From Candidatus Nitronauta litoralis (lineage in GTDB: Bacteria; Nitrospinota; Nitrospinia; Nitrospinales; Nitrospinaceae): a stretch of DNA of 64,000 nucleotides. Under the pieces are notes generated by a model. That model was not told the origin of the DNA, ran no database searches, and worked only from the letters and a program-made list of their open reading frames with translations. Below are positions 24,670 through 33,287 of this stretch, in pieces (position 1 is the stretch's first letter; each line of letters starts with the position of its first letter). The stretch lies in NCBI GenBank assembly GCA_015698285.1, contig CP048685.1:3348001-3412000 (forward strand), given 5' to 3'. The position numbers were made by a program, and so were the translations under genes.

Positions 24670-25665
24670 TTATGGAACCTCAACAGTATCGAAAACCTGT
24701 TTTAAAACATCATCCGCGGTCAGGTTTTCGGCTTCGGCTTCATAAGATAAAATCAAACGATGCCTCAAAACATCCAGGGCTATGGATTTGATATCTTGTG
24801 GGACGACATATCCTCGGGTTTGCATAAAGGCATAGGCCTTGGCAACCCGGTTTAAGAAAATCGATGCTCTTGGTGAGGCTCCAAATTGAATCAATGGTGC
24901 CAGGGATTTCAAGCCATGTGAGGACGGATCTCGGGTTGCGGTTACCAAGTTTACAATATAATCCTGTAAATTTTCATCGATGTAAATCGTATCGATAACC
25001 TCGCGGGCCTTCACAACTTGTTCGGGGTGGACAACCGCTTTGACACGCGGCCTGTGATTTGAGGAATTCCCCATCCGCTGCAAAATTTTCTTTTCTTCTT
25101 CCTTGGTTGGATAACCGATTTTGAGTTTAAACATGAAACGGTCTACCTGAGCCTCAGGTAAGGGATAGGTTCCTTCCTGTTCAATCGGGTTTTGTGTCGC
25201 CAGAACCATAAATGGTGATTCCAGGGCAAAAGTTTCGCCACCTATGGTGATTTGTCTTTCTTCCATAGCTTCGAGAAGGGCACTCTGCACCTTCGCTGGT
25301 GCTCGATTGATCTCGTCTGCCAAAATTATGTTGGCAAATACAGGTCCCTTTTTAATCACGAATTCTTCTGTACGTGGCTGGTATATCTGGGTCCCGATTA
25401 AATCGGCAGGAAGAAGGTCCGGAGTGAATTGAATGCGTTTAAACGAGGCGTGGATAGTATCTGCCAGAGTCTTTACGGCGGTAGTTTTTGCAAGACCCGG
25501 TACACCTTCTACCAGGACATGCTCTCCAGTCAACAGGCTTAGCACAAGCCGTTCGATCAGATAGCGTTGGCCGACCACCACACGCTCCATCTCGTGAAAT
25601 ATCTCTTGAATAAATCCGCTCTGTTCGCGGACCTGCTGGGTCAAAACTTCAATTTCCTGGGTCAT
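24670..25665 (-). CDS. moxR: MoxR-family AAA+ ATPase
   Basis: 331 residues. Walker A GVPGLAKT (about 54-61), Walker B IILADEINRAP with the following LLEAMEERQITI sensor region, ATQNPIEQEGTYPLPEAQVDRFMF (the MoxR signature, split across about 150-173), and a C-terminal lid with GASPRASI. MoxR ATPases are chaperone-like enzymes that mature or activate VWA-domain proteins. First gene of the operon; its promoter should lie in the 449-base divergent gap to the leucine-rich repeat gene. Confidence 0.95.
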   Translation of the reverse strand: MTQEIEVLTQQVREQSGFIQEIFHEMERVVVGQRYLIERLVLSLLTGEHVLVEGVPGLAKTTAVKTLADTIHASFKRIQFTPDLLPADLIGTQIYQPRTEEFVIKKGPVFANIILADEINRAPAKVQSALLEAMEERQITIGGETFALESPFMVLATQNPIEQEGTYPLPEAQVDRFMFKLKIGYPTKEEEKKILQRMGNSSNHRPRVKAVVHPEQVVKAREVIDTIYIDENLQDYIVNLVTATRDPSSHGLKSLAPLIQFGASPRASIFLNRVAKAYAFMQTRGYVVPQDIKSIALDVLRHRLILSYEAEAENLTADDVLKQVFDTVEVP

Positions 25666-26114
25666 TTGAAGGGTCTCGGGAATAATTTAGGGACTAATAG
25701 AGCCTTGGAATAAGTCAATTGCTGTTTTTCGTAATGGGTCTAAATGGTCCTGTCTATAAATCAGGACAGGAAAAGGCCAAACCAGGTTGCATTCTGAACT
25801 TTAAATATATCAATTCCTAGCCTTAAGTCTCAAGTAGTGGTTGAACCAGGTAAAAATTATAAAATTTTTGGCACCGGATTACCGGGATAAGGGAACACCC
25901 CTTAAAATTAAACCTTTACAAAATACGACGATTTCCTAAAATACACCAGTTACACGCCCGAAATTCATTTAGTGGGCCCCGGCCAACCCTGTTTTTACTT
26001 TGCTGCAGGCATTCATATGTTCTAAATTTAGCAACAGTCTTTAGCAAAGAACAAAACCGTAGTTGTGAAACTCATCCTGAAACATCAAAATCTTTAAGAA
26101 AGCTAGTTGCCATC
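25666..26114. other. 449-base divergent intergenic region
   Basis: Separates moxR (minus) from the leucine-rich repeat gene (plus). It is AT-rich with no supported gene. Two short hairpins are visible: GTCCTG/CAGGAC (25747-25752 and 25762-25767) and TAAGGG/CCCTTA (25888-25893 and 25899-25904). Neither has a terminator T-run. Promoters for both directions are expected but I cannot place one confidently. Confidence 0.6.
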
Positions 26115-27014
26115 ATGACTGAAGCCAGTGCAGAAACAATTATTGAACAATCCCTGAATATTGAAAACCAGGAACTGGATTTACGCGAAAAAGAAATTGA
26201 TGATGCTACGCTCGCAGAAATCCTCAAAAACGAAAAGTTAAATGGAGTTACTGCGCTCTTCCTCGAATTCAATGAAATCGGGGATGAAGGAGTTCACGCT
26301 CTGGTTGATAGTGAACATGCCAAACACGTTACTGTAATCAATCTCTTTAAAAATGAGGTTACAGATGCGGGTGTTAAGGCAATTGCAGGATCGAAAAAGT
26401 TTTTGGATCTTTCAGAACTGGTGCTGAGCGACAATCAGGTGACCGCAGAGGGAGCTAAAGCTATTGCAGAGTCGCCCATTATGGGAAATCTTGTCTCACT
26501 CTGGTTGGGCGACTCACTGGAAGATGAAGGAACAAAGTATATAGCTGAATCCGAGATTCTCACTCGATTGAATTTGTTGTCCCTTTACCGGAATAATATT
26601 TCGGATGAGGGAGCTAAAGCGATTGCCCGATCCAAAAATCTTTCAAAACTGACGGAGCTTAATCTTAACTGGAATTACATCGAAACAGCTGGCCTGATAG
26701 AACTGGCTAATTCCGAGACGCTCCAGAACCTGGAACAATTTACTCTCACTTACAACCCGATTGGCAATCGTGGTGCAGAAGCATTGGCAAAATCTGAGGT
26801 TTTAAAAAATTTGACGTTACTGGACCTTTACGAATGTGGAATTACAGATGAAGGAGCCAAGGCACTCGCAAATTCTCCATATCTAAAAAATCTGGAATCC
26901 CTGGTTCTCATTCATAATGACATTAGTCTGGAAACCCAGGAATTGATCAAAAACTCCGAGAATCTCCCCAAACTAAAGCAAGCAGTATTTAAGATGGGTG
27001 GGGTGGAAGATTAA
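26115..27014 (+). CDS. Cytoplasmic leucine-rich repeat (ribonuclease-inhibitor type) protein
   Basis: 299 residues with no signal peptide. After an acidic leader of about 25 residues it consists of roughly nine 28-30-residue repeats of the RNI type. Each has the pattern N-x-I-x-D-E-G-A-K-A-I-A-x-S followed by a spacer and L-x-x-L-x-L: for example VTDAGVKAIAGSKKFLDLSE, ISDEGAKAIARSKNLSKLTE and ITDEGAKALANSPYLKNLES. Such horseshoe proteins bind other proteins; the ligand is unknown. It starts a three-gene run with the two propeller proteins, 111 bases downstream. A secreted relative lies at 43076-43876. The ATG has a weak Shine-Dalgarno. Confidence 0.88.
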   Translation: MTEASAETIIEQSLNIENQELDLREKEIDDATLAEILKNEKLNGVTALFLEFNEIGDEGVHALVDSEHAKHVTVINLFKNEVTDAGVKAIAGSKKFLDLSELVLSDNQVTAEGAKAIAESPIMGNLVSLWLGDSLEDEGTKYIAESEILTRLNLLSLYRNNISDEGAKAIARSKNLSKLTELNLNWNYIETAGLIELANSETLQNLEQFTLTYNPIGNRGAEALAKSEVLKNLTLLDLYECGITDEGAKALANSPYLKNLESLVLIHNDISLETQELIKNSENLPKLKQAVFKMGGVED

Positions 27015-27125
27015 CTCCATTCTGATTTCCCTTTCGATTTCATTCCACAAGCCCCACCATTGCAGTTAACATATTGGTCCCTGCCATTCAGGACAATAAA
27101 GAAACGCTAGAGGATTAAATCAACA

Positions 27126-27974
27126 ATGTTCACCGGCGCTAAACCAGATTTAATGGATATCTGTCCATTTCGCCATGACAGTATTTATGTCGTGGGAAAG
27201 GATGGAGTGCCCCAACACTGGGATGGGGAGGATTGGACCCCCGTTCGGACAACGAACACCAACCCGCTTATGGGGATCTGGGCTTCCAGTGAAGACAATA
27301 TTTATGCTGTGGGAATTGGCGGAATAGTCCTTCACTATAATGGGAAGGAATGGACCCAGGTAGATACGGGCAATTACGACTCATTGAACTCGGTTTATGG
27401 GTTTGGTCCGGATTCTATGTTCATCTTCGGGGTGGGTGGACGGGTGTTGTTTTGGAACGGAGAAAACTGGGAATACCGGGAACCCAATACTATCCATGAT
27501 CTATTCGGGTTTTGGGGAGAAGATATCAATCGTATGCACGCGGTTGGTGGCGAAGGAATTTACAGGTTTTATGACGGCAAAGAGTTTAAACGGAAAGAGG
27601 AATTAACCGAAGAAACCATTTCCCTATATGGGGTTTGGGGAGCTAACAGTAACAGTGTTTACACTGTAGGCTCCTACGGTACCATTCTGCATTTTGATGG
27701 TGAAGAATGGAAAAAAATGGAATCTGGAACAGAAGAATATTTGCTCAGCATCTGGGGCACGGGGGATGATGATATCTGGGTGGTAGGGGATGCCGCTACT
27801 TTGCTCCACTATGACGGTACAAAATGGAACAAAGAGGATCCCGGAACAGAGCAATACCTTGCCAAAGTGCATGGTTTATCTAAAGACCACATCTATATTT
27901 GTGGTGAAAATGGAACTGTCTTGCGTTGGGATGGTGCTAAATGGCACGATATGTCCCTCCCTGATCAATACTGA
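27126..27974 (+). CDS. Seven-repeat beta-propeller-like protein, copy 1
   Basis: 282 residues with no signal peptide. It is built from seven repeats of about 38-40 residues. The unit pattern is L-x-x-I-W-G-x-x-x-x-D-I-Y-x-V-G-x-x-G-x-I-L-H-x-D-G-x-x-W; examples are SIWGTGDDDIWVVGDAATLL and GVWGANSNSVYTVGSYGTIL. Repeat number and strand pattern predict a closed seven-bladed propeller with conserved Trp and DG turns. The family is similar to WD/Kelch-like repeat regions of myxobacterial-type proteins, but no function is known. It is followed after 26 bases by a paralogue of the same repeat count, so the pair arose by duplication. Confidence 0.85.
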   Translation: MFTGAKPDLMDICPFRHDSIYVVGKDGVPQHWDGEDWTPVRTTNTNPLMGIWASSEDNIYAVGIGGIVLHYNGKEWTQVDTGNYDSLNSVYGFGPDSMFIFGVGGRVLFWNGENWEYREPNTIHDLFGFWGEDINRMHAVGGEGIYRFYDGKEFKRKEELTEETISLYGVWGANSNSVYTVGSYGTILHFDGEEWKKMESGTEEYLLSIWGTGDDDIWVVGDAATLLHYDGTKWNKEDPGTEQYLAKVHGLSKDHIYICGENGTVLRWDGAKWHDMSLPDQY

Positions 27975-28000
27975 ACGCCTTCTGTTGAGAAAGTAAGAGT

Positions 28001-28828
28001 ATGGCAAACCTGACTGAAAGTAACCTGCTTTCAATTTTCGGATTTGGAAGTGATGATGTGTTTATCGGCGGTGCTGAGGGCACCATTCTCCATTTCAATG
28101 GTAAGGACTGGACCAAGATGGAGACAGGTGGTCGATGGACGGTGAAAGACATGTGGGGACATGATCGGGAGAATTTGTACGCCGTTTGCACAGACGGAAA
28201 AATCCTGCATTTTAACGGCAGTGCCTGGAATATGGTGGAAAGCGAAAACTTCCCCCCAATGCAGGGAATCTGGGGGCTGGGACCGGATGAAATTTACGCA
28301 GTTTGCCGTCTGGGAAAAATTTCTAAATTTAATGGCACCGAGTGGAAGTTCATGAACACCGGAACCAATAACGATGTCGCCAGTGTCTGGGGTTGTGCCG
28401 AAGCGACGTACGCCGTTGGAGTCGATGGACTGGTACTTCAACTGGAAGGCGATAAATGGAAAAGGCTGACCTACAATTCGAATGAAGAGCTTTATGGAAT
28501 TTATGGTTTTGGTCCGAACAATATGTACTTTTGTGGGTCAGACGGAGCCATTGTCCATTTTAATGGCTCCGAATTTAAAGAGATGCCCACACGTACCATG
28601 GAGTTTTTCCTCGATATCTGGGGTCCCAACGAAGACATGGTCTTTGCCGTAGGTGATCTTGGAATGATTATGTATCTCGACGGGGACCAGTGGACCCGCA
28701 TTGAATCCAATACAGAGGAATACCTGACTGCAATCTGGGGCAGTTCAGAAGATGATATCTACGCAGCAGGAGACCTTGGGCTTATTCTTCATTGGGATGG
28801 AGAAGACTGGAAACAAGTTGAAGCCTGA
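28001..28828 (+). CDS. Seven-repeat beta-propeller-like protein, copy 2
   Basis: 275 residues, a paralogue of the preceding gene, again with exactly seven repeats. It runs from SIFGFGSDDVFIGGAEGTIL to AIWGSSEDDIYAAGDLGLIL. The first blade begins at residue 6, so the ORF is complete and not a fragment of copy 1. Repeats 3 and 4 carry extra cysteines (AVCRLG, WGCAEATYAVG). No signal peptide is seen. GAGAAAG-type purine-rich sequence precedes the ATG. A likely terminator follows at 28912-28940. Function unknown; protein-protein binding is the default inference for propellers. Confidence 0.85.
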   Translation: MANLTESNLLSIFGFGSDDVFIGGAEGTILHFNGKDWTKMETGGRWTVKDMWGHDRENLYAVCTDGKILHFNGSAWNMVESENFPPMQGIWGLGPDEIYAVCRLGKISKFNGTEWKFMNTGTNNDVASVWGCAEATYAVGVDGLVLQLEGDKWKRLTYNSNEELYGIYGFGPNNMYFCGSDGAIVHFNGSEFKEMPTRTMEFFLDIWGPNEDMVFAVGDLGMIMYLDGDQWTRIESNTEEYLTAIWGSSEDDIYAAGDLGLILHWDGEDWKQVEA

Positions 28829-28911
28829 GTCAATATTTTTCTAAAAACCACCTTACTCAACCCAAGCACTGATACCAGGATAATTTAACACCGCACAAAC
28901 AGAGATTGTGG

Positions 28912-28940
28912 GCGTGGACGTTAAAACAGTCACGCTTTTT
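28912..28940 (+). terminator. Probable terminator after the propeller genes
   Basis: GCGTGGAC (28912-28919) pairs with GTCACGC (28929-28935) with one bulged G over a 9-base loop, followed by TTTTT (28936-28940). It lies 83 bases past the copy 2 stop. The rest of 28829-29081 shows no supported gene. Confidence 0.5.
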
Positions 28941-29081
28941 AACCTGCCGTTGCACCTGTAATTTGCAGCACCCAACCCGGCCTCGAATGGTCCAACATGG
29001 ACTTCCACCACCTGCTCACCCATCATTATTTTTAAAAGAGAGGTTGCTAAAACTGTTTCGGGTCCGTTCTAGCTGGACCAG

Positions 29082-30701
29082 TCAAGGCCACGCGACCCGA
29101 TGCGTGGCTCCTTTCCACTCGTGAATGGTCAATCCAAATGATGGCGGATCGGGCGAAAGAGTTTTTAGGTTAATGACAACGGGTGAAAGGCTGGGTGATC
29201 CCTCCAGCAAGGCGGGGGATGCATTAGGCAGGTTTGCTTTCAAATAAACTGTTTTGATCTTACGGAGAGAATCTGGGCTCAGTTCAACCTTCGCCTTCAA
29301 CGGATTGCTGCCTGTATTGGGATACTGAATCTTCAGTTCGGCCTGATAAGGTCCGGCGGATTTTTTTCCGAGGCTGACCCATTGAGGAATTGGTTCCGGC
29401 TGGATACTTATTATGAATCCGGCTGCTGGAATCACCAGAACGGCGATATTGATCCACTTCCATTTACCCAGCCACCAGAGTCGGGATGAGGGGGAGTCTG
29501 ATTCCGGTGCGAATTGTTGAGTTGCACGCACTGTTCTTTTCAGGAATATCCAGACTCCTGTAACAGACAGCAGGCAAAGAGCTGTTCCGAACCCAAACCA
29601 GATCAGCTTCGTTGGCAATCCGCCGAAATTGCCAAAGTGGATGGGGTCCGCCATGTGAGAGAAGCGCCAAAAGGCATTCAACTCTTCTGCGCGACCTTTT
29701 TCCAGCACAGCTCCGGTATAAGGATTGAGAGAGACAAAGCTGGCGCGGTCACGGGTCAACCAGGCGCCGGTCTGGCCGGAAAATTGAACGGCACCCAAGG
29801 GGGGCCGCCCCCAGTAAATAGACCGAATCTTCAGGTCGGGCATCAAATTTTGTGCCCGGTCTAGGAGGGTTTTAAAGGGGAGAGGGCCCATTACCTCCGT
29901 TGGTAAATTGTCAATATCTGACTCAGTTAAGCGTAGGGCGTTGTCGGCAAATTGAGGCAGACCGGAGCGCCAGAGCAGCTCTTCCGCCAGATACCAGACA
30001 CCAGTCAAGGAAATGAGCAGGATAAACCAGAGGCTCCAGACCGACACCAGACGGTGCAGGTCCCCTAAAAAGGTTCTCAGGCCTTTGTTCCGGCGTGGGA
30101 GTTTAAAAAAGCTGCTCGTAAACCGTTTAAAAATCATTAATCCGGTTACCGTGGAAATTAGCAGCAGGAAGGAAACCAGGCACACGAGGAAAAAACCCAA
30201 CGGGTAAAAAAAAAGGCTCAAATGTAACCAGCGCATATACCAGGGAAAATCAGGATGCCCGCGTTGACCTATAATATGGCCTGAATCCGGGTTGACGAAT
30301 ACCGTGTTTCGTTTCCCGTCAGGGAGGTAGAGGGTCACCCTCGGAGCAAACCCCAGGCCTGCCCATGGTGCGATTTCTTCCGGAGACAGCTCCAGGTATT
30401 CCAGCCGGCTATCTGGGAATTGTTTCTGGACAGTGTTCCAGATCATGGACAAATCAACCGGGTGGGTGCCGGGTGAAGCCCTGATACTGGGGTCCCTCAG
30501 CCAGTCGATTTCATGACTGACCGTGGCAAGTGTTCCCGTGCCCAGCACCAGCAAGGTGAGAAATGAAAGCTTGAGTCCAAGCAGGGAGTGAATGAGAAAC
30601 GCGAGCGGCCTCCCGGCGGCACGATTACTCGCCGAAGGAAGAGGAGTCCGGCGGTTTGTAACGGTGCTGCGGGAGGGCTCAACGTTTTCCGGGTTTGCCA
30701 T
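29082..30701 (-). CDS. PepSY-associated transmembrane protein of an iron-uptake cluster
   Basis: 539 residues. An N-terminal helix (about 37-60, SLLGLKLSFLTLLVLGTGTLATVSHEIDW) is followed by a PepSY-like periplasmic part. Three or more further helices follow (FFYPLGFFLVCLVSFLLLIS, SVWSLWFILLISLTGVWYL, and GFGTALCLLSVTGVWIFL). HRLVSVWSL contains a conserved histidine typical of the PiuB/PepSY_TM ferric-reductase-like family. Such proteins accompany TonB-dependent siderophore receptors and may reduce or release iron. GGAG precedes the ATG by 5 bases. It starts 9 bases after the receptor stop and shares its transcript. Codon and base composition match the receptor, with higher GC than flanking genes. 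Confidence 0.88.
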   Translation of the reverse strand: MANPENVEPSRSTVTNRRTPLPSASNRAAGRPLAFLIHSLLGLKLSFLTLLVLGTGTLATVSHEIDWLRDPSIRASPGTHPVDLSMIWNTVQKQFPDSRLEYLELSPEEIAPWAGLGFAPRVTLYLPDGKRNTVFVNPDSGHIIGQRGHPDFPWYMRWLHLSLFFYPLGFFLVCLVSFLLLISTVTGLMIFKRFTSSFFKLPRRNKGLRTFLGDLHRLVSVWSLWFILLISLTGVWYLAEELLWRSGLPQFADNALRLTESDIDNLPTEVMGPLPFKTLLDRAQNLMPDLKIRSIYWGRPPLGAVQFSGQTGAWLTRDRASFVSLNPYTGAVLEKGRAEELNAFWRFSHMADPIHFGNFGGLPTKLIWFGFGTALCLLSVTGVWIFLKRTVRATQQFAPESDSPSSRLWWLGKWKWINIAVLVIPAAGFIISIQPEPIPQWVSLGKKSAGPYQAELKIQYPNTGSNPLKAKVELSPDSLRKIKTVYLKANLPNASPALLEGSPSLSPVVINLKTLSPDPPSFGLTIHEWKGATHRVAWP

Positions 30702-30710
30702 GTATCTCCA

Positions 30711-33140
30711 TCAGTAACGGAATTTCAACTGTCCGTGAAAGGTGCGGGGGTTTTGCAAATAAACATATGGACCAAAGGCGGTTGAGAAAATATTCTCATC
30801 GGCCAGGTTTTCAATCCAAAACGCGATATCCACCTTGGGTACCGGTTGGTAATTAACTCCCATGTCCACTTTGGTGTAGCCCGGAATTATCAAGGTATTG
30901 GCGTTGTCGGCCTGCCGGGATGCGGTGTACTGGATATTGCCGTTGAGACTGAACTTGTCCAGAGGCCCTCCCCGGAAATCGTACCGGCTTTGCAAGGCAA
31001 ACGTATGCTGGGGTACATTGCGTAATTCATTGCCCATATTGCCGTCATTGTCATTGGTGATTTCCGTATCTGTGTATCCGTATGAAGCGATGAGGTTCAG
31101 GTTGGGTAGTGGTTGACTTTGAAGAGATGCTTCGAGTCCCTGACTTTCCACTTCTCCGATCGCGATTGAAAACCCAGGATTGTTGGGGTCCGAGGTCTGA
31201 ACATTGCTTTTGGTGATGTGGTAATAACTGACCGTCGTGTTCAAGAGCCCGTCCAGAAAGGTGGTTTTGACTCCGCCTTCGTACTGGGTACCGGATTCAG
31301 GGTCGAACGGGGTACCGCCAACGGAAGTTCCACCCTGTGGAACAAAGGATTGCATGCGATTGACAAACAACGACACCGGCTCCCAGGGTTGGTACACCGC
31401 TCCGGCCTGGGTGGTCCAGGCTGAATCGTGACGGTTGTTAGGCACTAGCGGCCCGAGCCCGCGGGCGAAGGAGGTATCCTGATCCAGGTAGGTGTACCGG
31501 AAACCGCCCACCAGCTTGAAGTTTTCGAAAACCGTTATACGGTCCTGCAGGAACCCACCGAAGGTACTGATGTCTTGAATGAATGTGTTGGTCGGCGATA
31601 GGGGGGGCAACGGAGTCACGTTGCGGACCGGAGCAAACAGGTCGATGGAACCCATAGGGACAGACAGGGTATGAAAATCTGCTGTTTGCCGCTGGTAATC
31701 AACTCCCAGTAACAGGTCGTGACTCACGGGGCCCGTATCAAAGTTGGCCGTGACATCCACAAGGTAGTAAAAATCATCCGATGTATCGCCAGGCGTGTAA
31801 AACATTCCCCGGGTCAGGGTGCGTTCATCAGCTAAAAACGAATTTGCAAACCCTTCTTGAAAGGTCCGGCGGTTTTGCATCCAGGAAAAATTTGCCCGGG
31901 CCACCAGCCAGTCATTGAAACGGTGCTCCAGACGGGACATGACGTTGATGCCACCTCGAGTGGTGCCAAAAAAATTGGGTTCCGATATCTGAGTTGCAGG
32001 GTCGTATTTTCCATTAATATTGGGAGTGAGCAGACCGCTTGCGGGTTGTCCGTTGTTGATTGAGCTCCAGTGGTCATTAGAATAGGTTGCCTCTACAGTC
32101 AAACGGGTATCCGTCGTGAAATCCACTGATACGACTGGAGCGACAAAAATGTGCCTGTGAGTAAAGAAGTCGATATAGGATTCATTGTCTTCGTAAGCCG
32201 CGTTGATCCGGAATTTTACTTTTTTGTTGTCAGTAACCGGTCCGCTCACGTCGCCGGTCAGGCGGTAGTCATCGAATGTGCCGAACTGCACGCCCCCCTC
32301 CGCGAAAAAATGGTCGAGGGGTTGTTTGGTGACGACGTTCACTGTTGCGCTGGGTTCCATTTGCCCGTACATCACCGATGCGGGCCCTTTGAGTACCTCG
32401 ACGCGCTCTACATTTTGCGTGTCACGCTGAGTGATCATCCCTGTGCCGCCTCTCAGCCCGTTGACCACTTCATTGCCAAAGAACCCACGAAACAGAAAAT
32501 TGTCACCAAATGGCCCCATTTGGTCTCCGTCCCAACTGGCACCGGGGGAAAACCGCAGGACTTCACCAATGCTGTTGCTGCGGGTGTCTTCCAGTAAATT
32601 CCGGTTATAGACTTCGATATTCTGCGAAATATCATGCGCATCGGCTCCGGACCGGGTGGCCGATATGGCCTTCTGGCTCAGGTAGCCGATATTGTCGGTC
32701 CCAACCACATCGATCGGGGACAGTTCGATCTGATCTGAGGAATTGGAAAGTGTAATGCTTTTAGTACCGACAAATTTGTATTTCAGACCTGTACCCTCGA
32801 GCAACCGTCGCAATCCATCCTCTGTGGTGAAGGTGCCATCGAGGCCAAGCGTATGCATCCCCTGGGTCAGTTCGGTCGGATACAGGAGTTGAAGGTTGAG
32901 TTTCTTGGAAAATTCAAGGAGCGCCGATTGCAGATCCTGGGCACGGATATGAAAAGTATGTAGCGTGATTGCCTCGGCTATTTGAAAAGGTTTTTGGGGC
33001 AATTCTTCCTGTGCAGCGAAACAGACTGAAGAAAATCCAGCCCAAACAAAAATCAGGCCTGTCGCAAGCGTACGAAAGGTTCGTTGGGGGTATAGAGTCC
33101 AGCCCGGAATGCATCCGGAAAGTTTCAGGTTTTGATCCAT
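30711..33140 (-). CDS. TonB-dependent siderophore receptor with STN signalling domain
   Basis: 809-residue outer-membrane receptor. Signal peptide about 1-43. STN signalling domain about 55-130 (HTFHIRAQDLQSALLEFSKK, then LLEGTGLKYKFVGTKSI). TonB box/plug about 150-270 with VLRFSPGASWDG, NFLFRGFFGNEVVNGLRGG and VEVLKGPASVMYGQMEPSA. The 22-strand barrel follows to the C-terminal aromatic end (GQLKFRY). The STN domain means ligand binding can signal through FecR to the sigma factor, as in FpvA/FecA. The plug and barrel resemble hydroxamate or pyoverdine-type siderophore receptors; the ligand is not identifiable. AGGAG lies 9 bases before the ATG. It follows fecR by 147 bases, where a sigma-dependent promoter may lie. 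Confidence 0.93.
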   Translation of the reverse strand: MDQNLKLSGCIPGWTLYPQRTFRTLATGLIFVWAGFSSVCFAAQEELPQKPFQIAEAITLHTFHIRAQDLQSALLEFSKKLNLQLLYPTELTQGMHTLGLDGTFTTEDGLRRLLEGTGLKYKFVGTKSITLSNSSDQIELSPIDVVGTDNIGYLSQKAISATRSGADAHDISQNIEVYNRNLLEDTRSNSIGEVLRFSPGASWDGDQMGPFGDNFLFRGFFGNEVVNGLRGGTGMITQRDTQNVERVEVLKGPASVMYGQMEPSATVNVVTKQPLDHFFAEGGVQFGTFDDYRLTGDVSGPVTDNKKVKFRINAAYEDNESYIDFFTHRHIFVAPVVSVDFTTDTRLTVEATYSNDHWSSINNGQPASGLLTPNINGKYDPATQISEPNFFGTTRGGINVMSRLEHRFNDWLVARANFSWMQNRRTFQEGFANSFLADERTLTRGMFYTPGDTSDDFYYLVDVTANFDTGPVSHDLLLGVDYQRQTADFHTLSVPMGSIDLFAPVRNVTPLPPLSPTNTFIQDISTFGGFLQDRITVFENFKLVGGFRYTYLDQDTSFARGLGPLVPNNRHDSAWTTQAGAVYQPWEPVSLFVNRMQSFVPQGGTSVGGTPFDPESGTQYEGGVKTTFLDGLLNTTVSYYHITKSNVQTSDPNNPGFSIAIGEVESQGLEASLQSQPLPNLNLIASYGYTDTEITNDNDGNMGNELRNVPQHTFALQSRYDFRGGPLDKFSLNGNIQYTASRQADNANTLIIPGYTKVDMGVNYQPVPKVDIAFWIENLADENIFSTAFGPYVYLQNPRTFHGQLKFRY

Positions 33141-33287
33141 TTTTTAAGCTCCTATGAACGGTTGGGTCCAGTGCAAAAACTTTGAGTTTATGTCTGGTAA
33201 GACCCAAATTCAGAAGGAACCCCTGACCCTGGATTGAAAAAATATTTGGAGGGGGTGTGTCCGTGGTGGGGTAGATATGTTTACGAA

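Noticed and set aside
27126-28828. The two propeller genes as one gene split by a frameshift
   Set aside because: Each half already has seven complete repeats, a proper start and stop, and the 26-base gap contains no repeat sequence, so two paralogous genes fit better.
29087-29108. GCCACGC/GCGTGGC hairpin as a terminator of the PepSY gene
   Set aside because: It lies inside the coding end and has no T-run on the minus strand.
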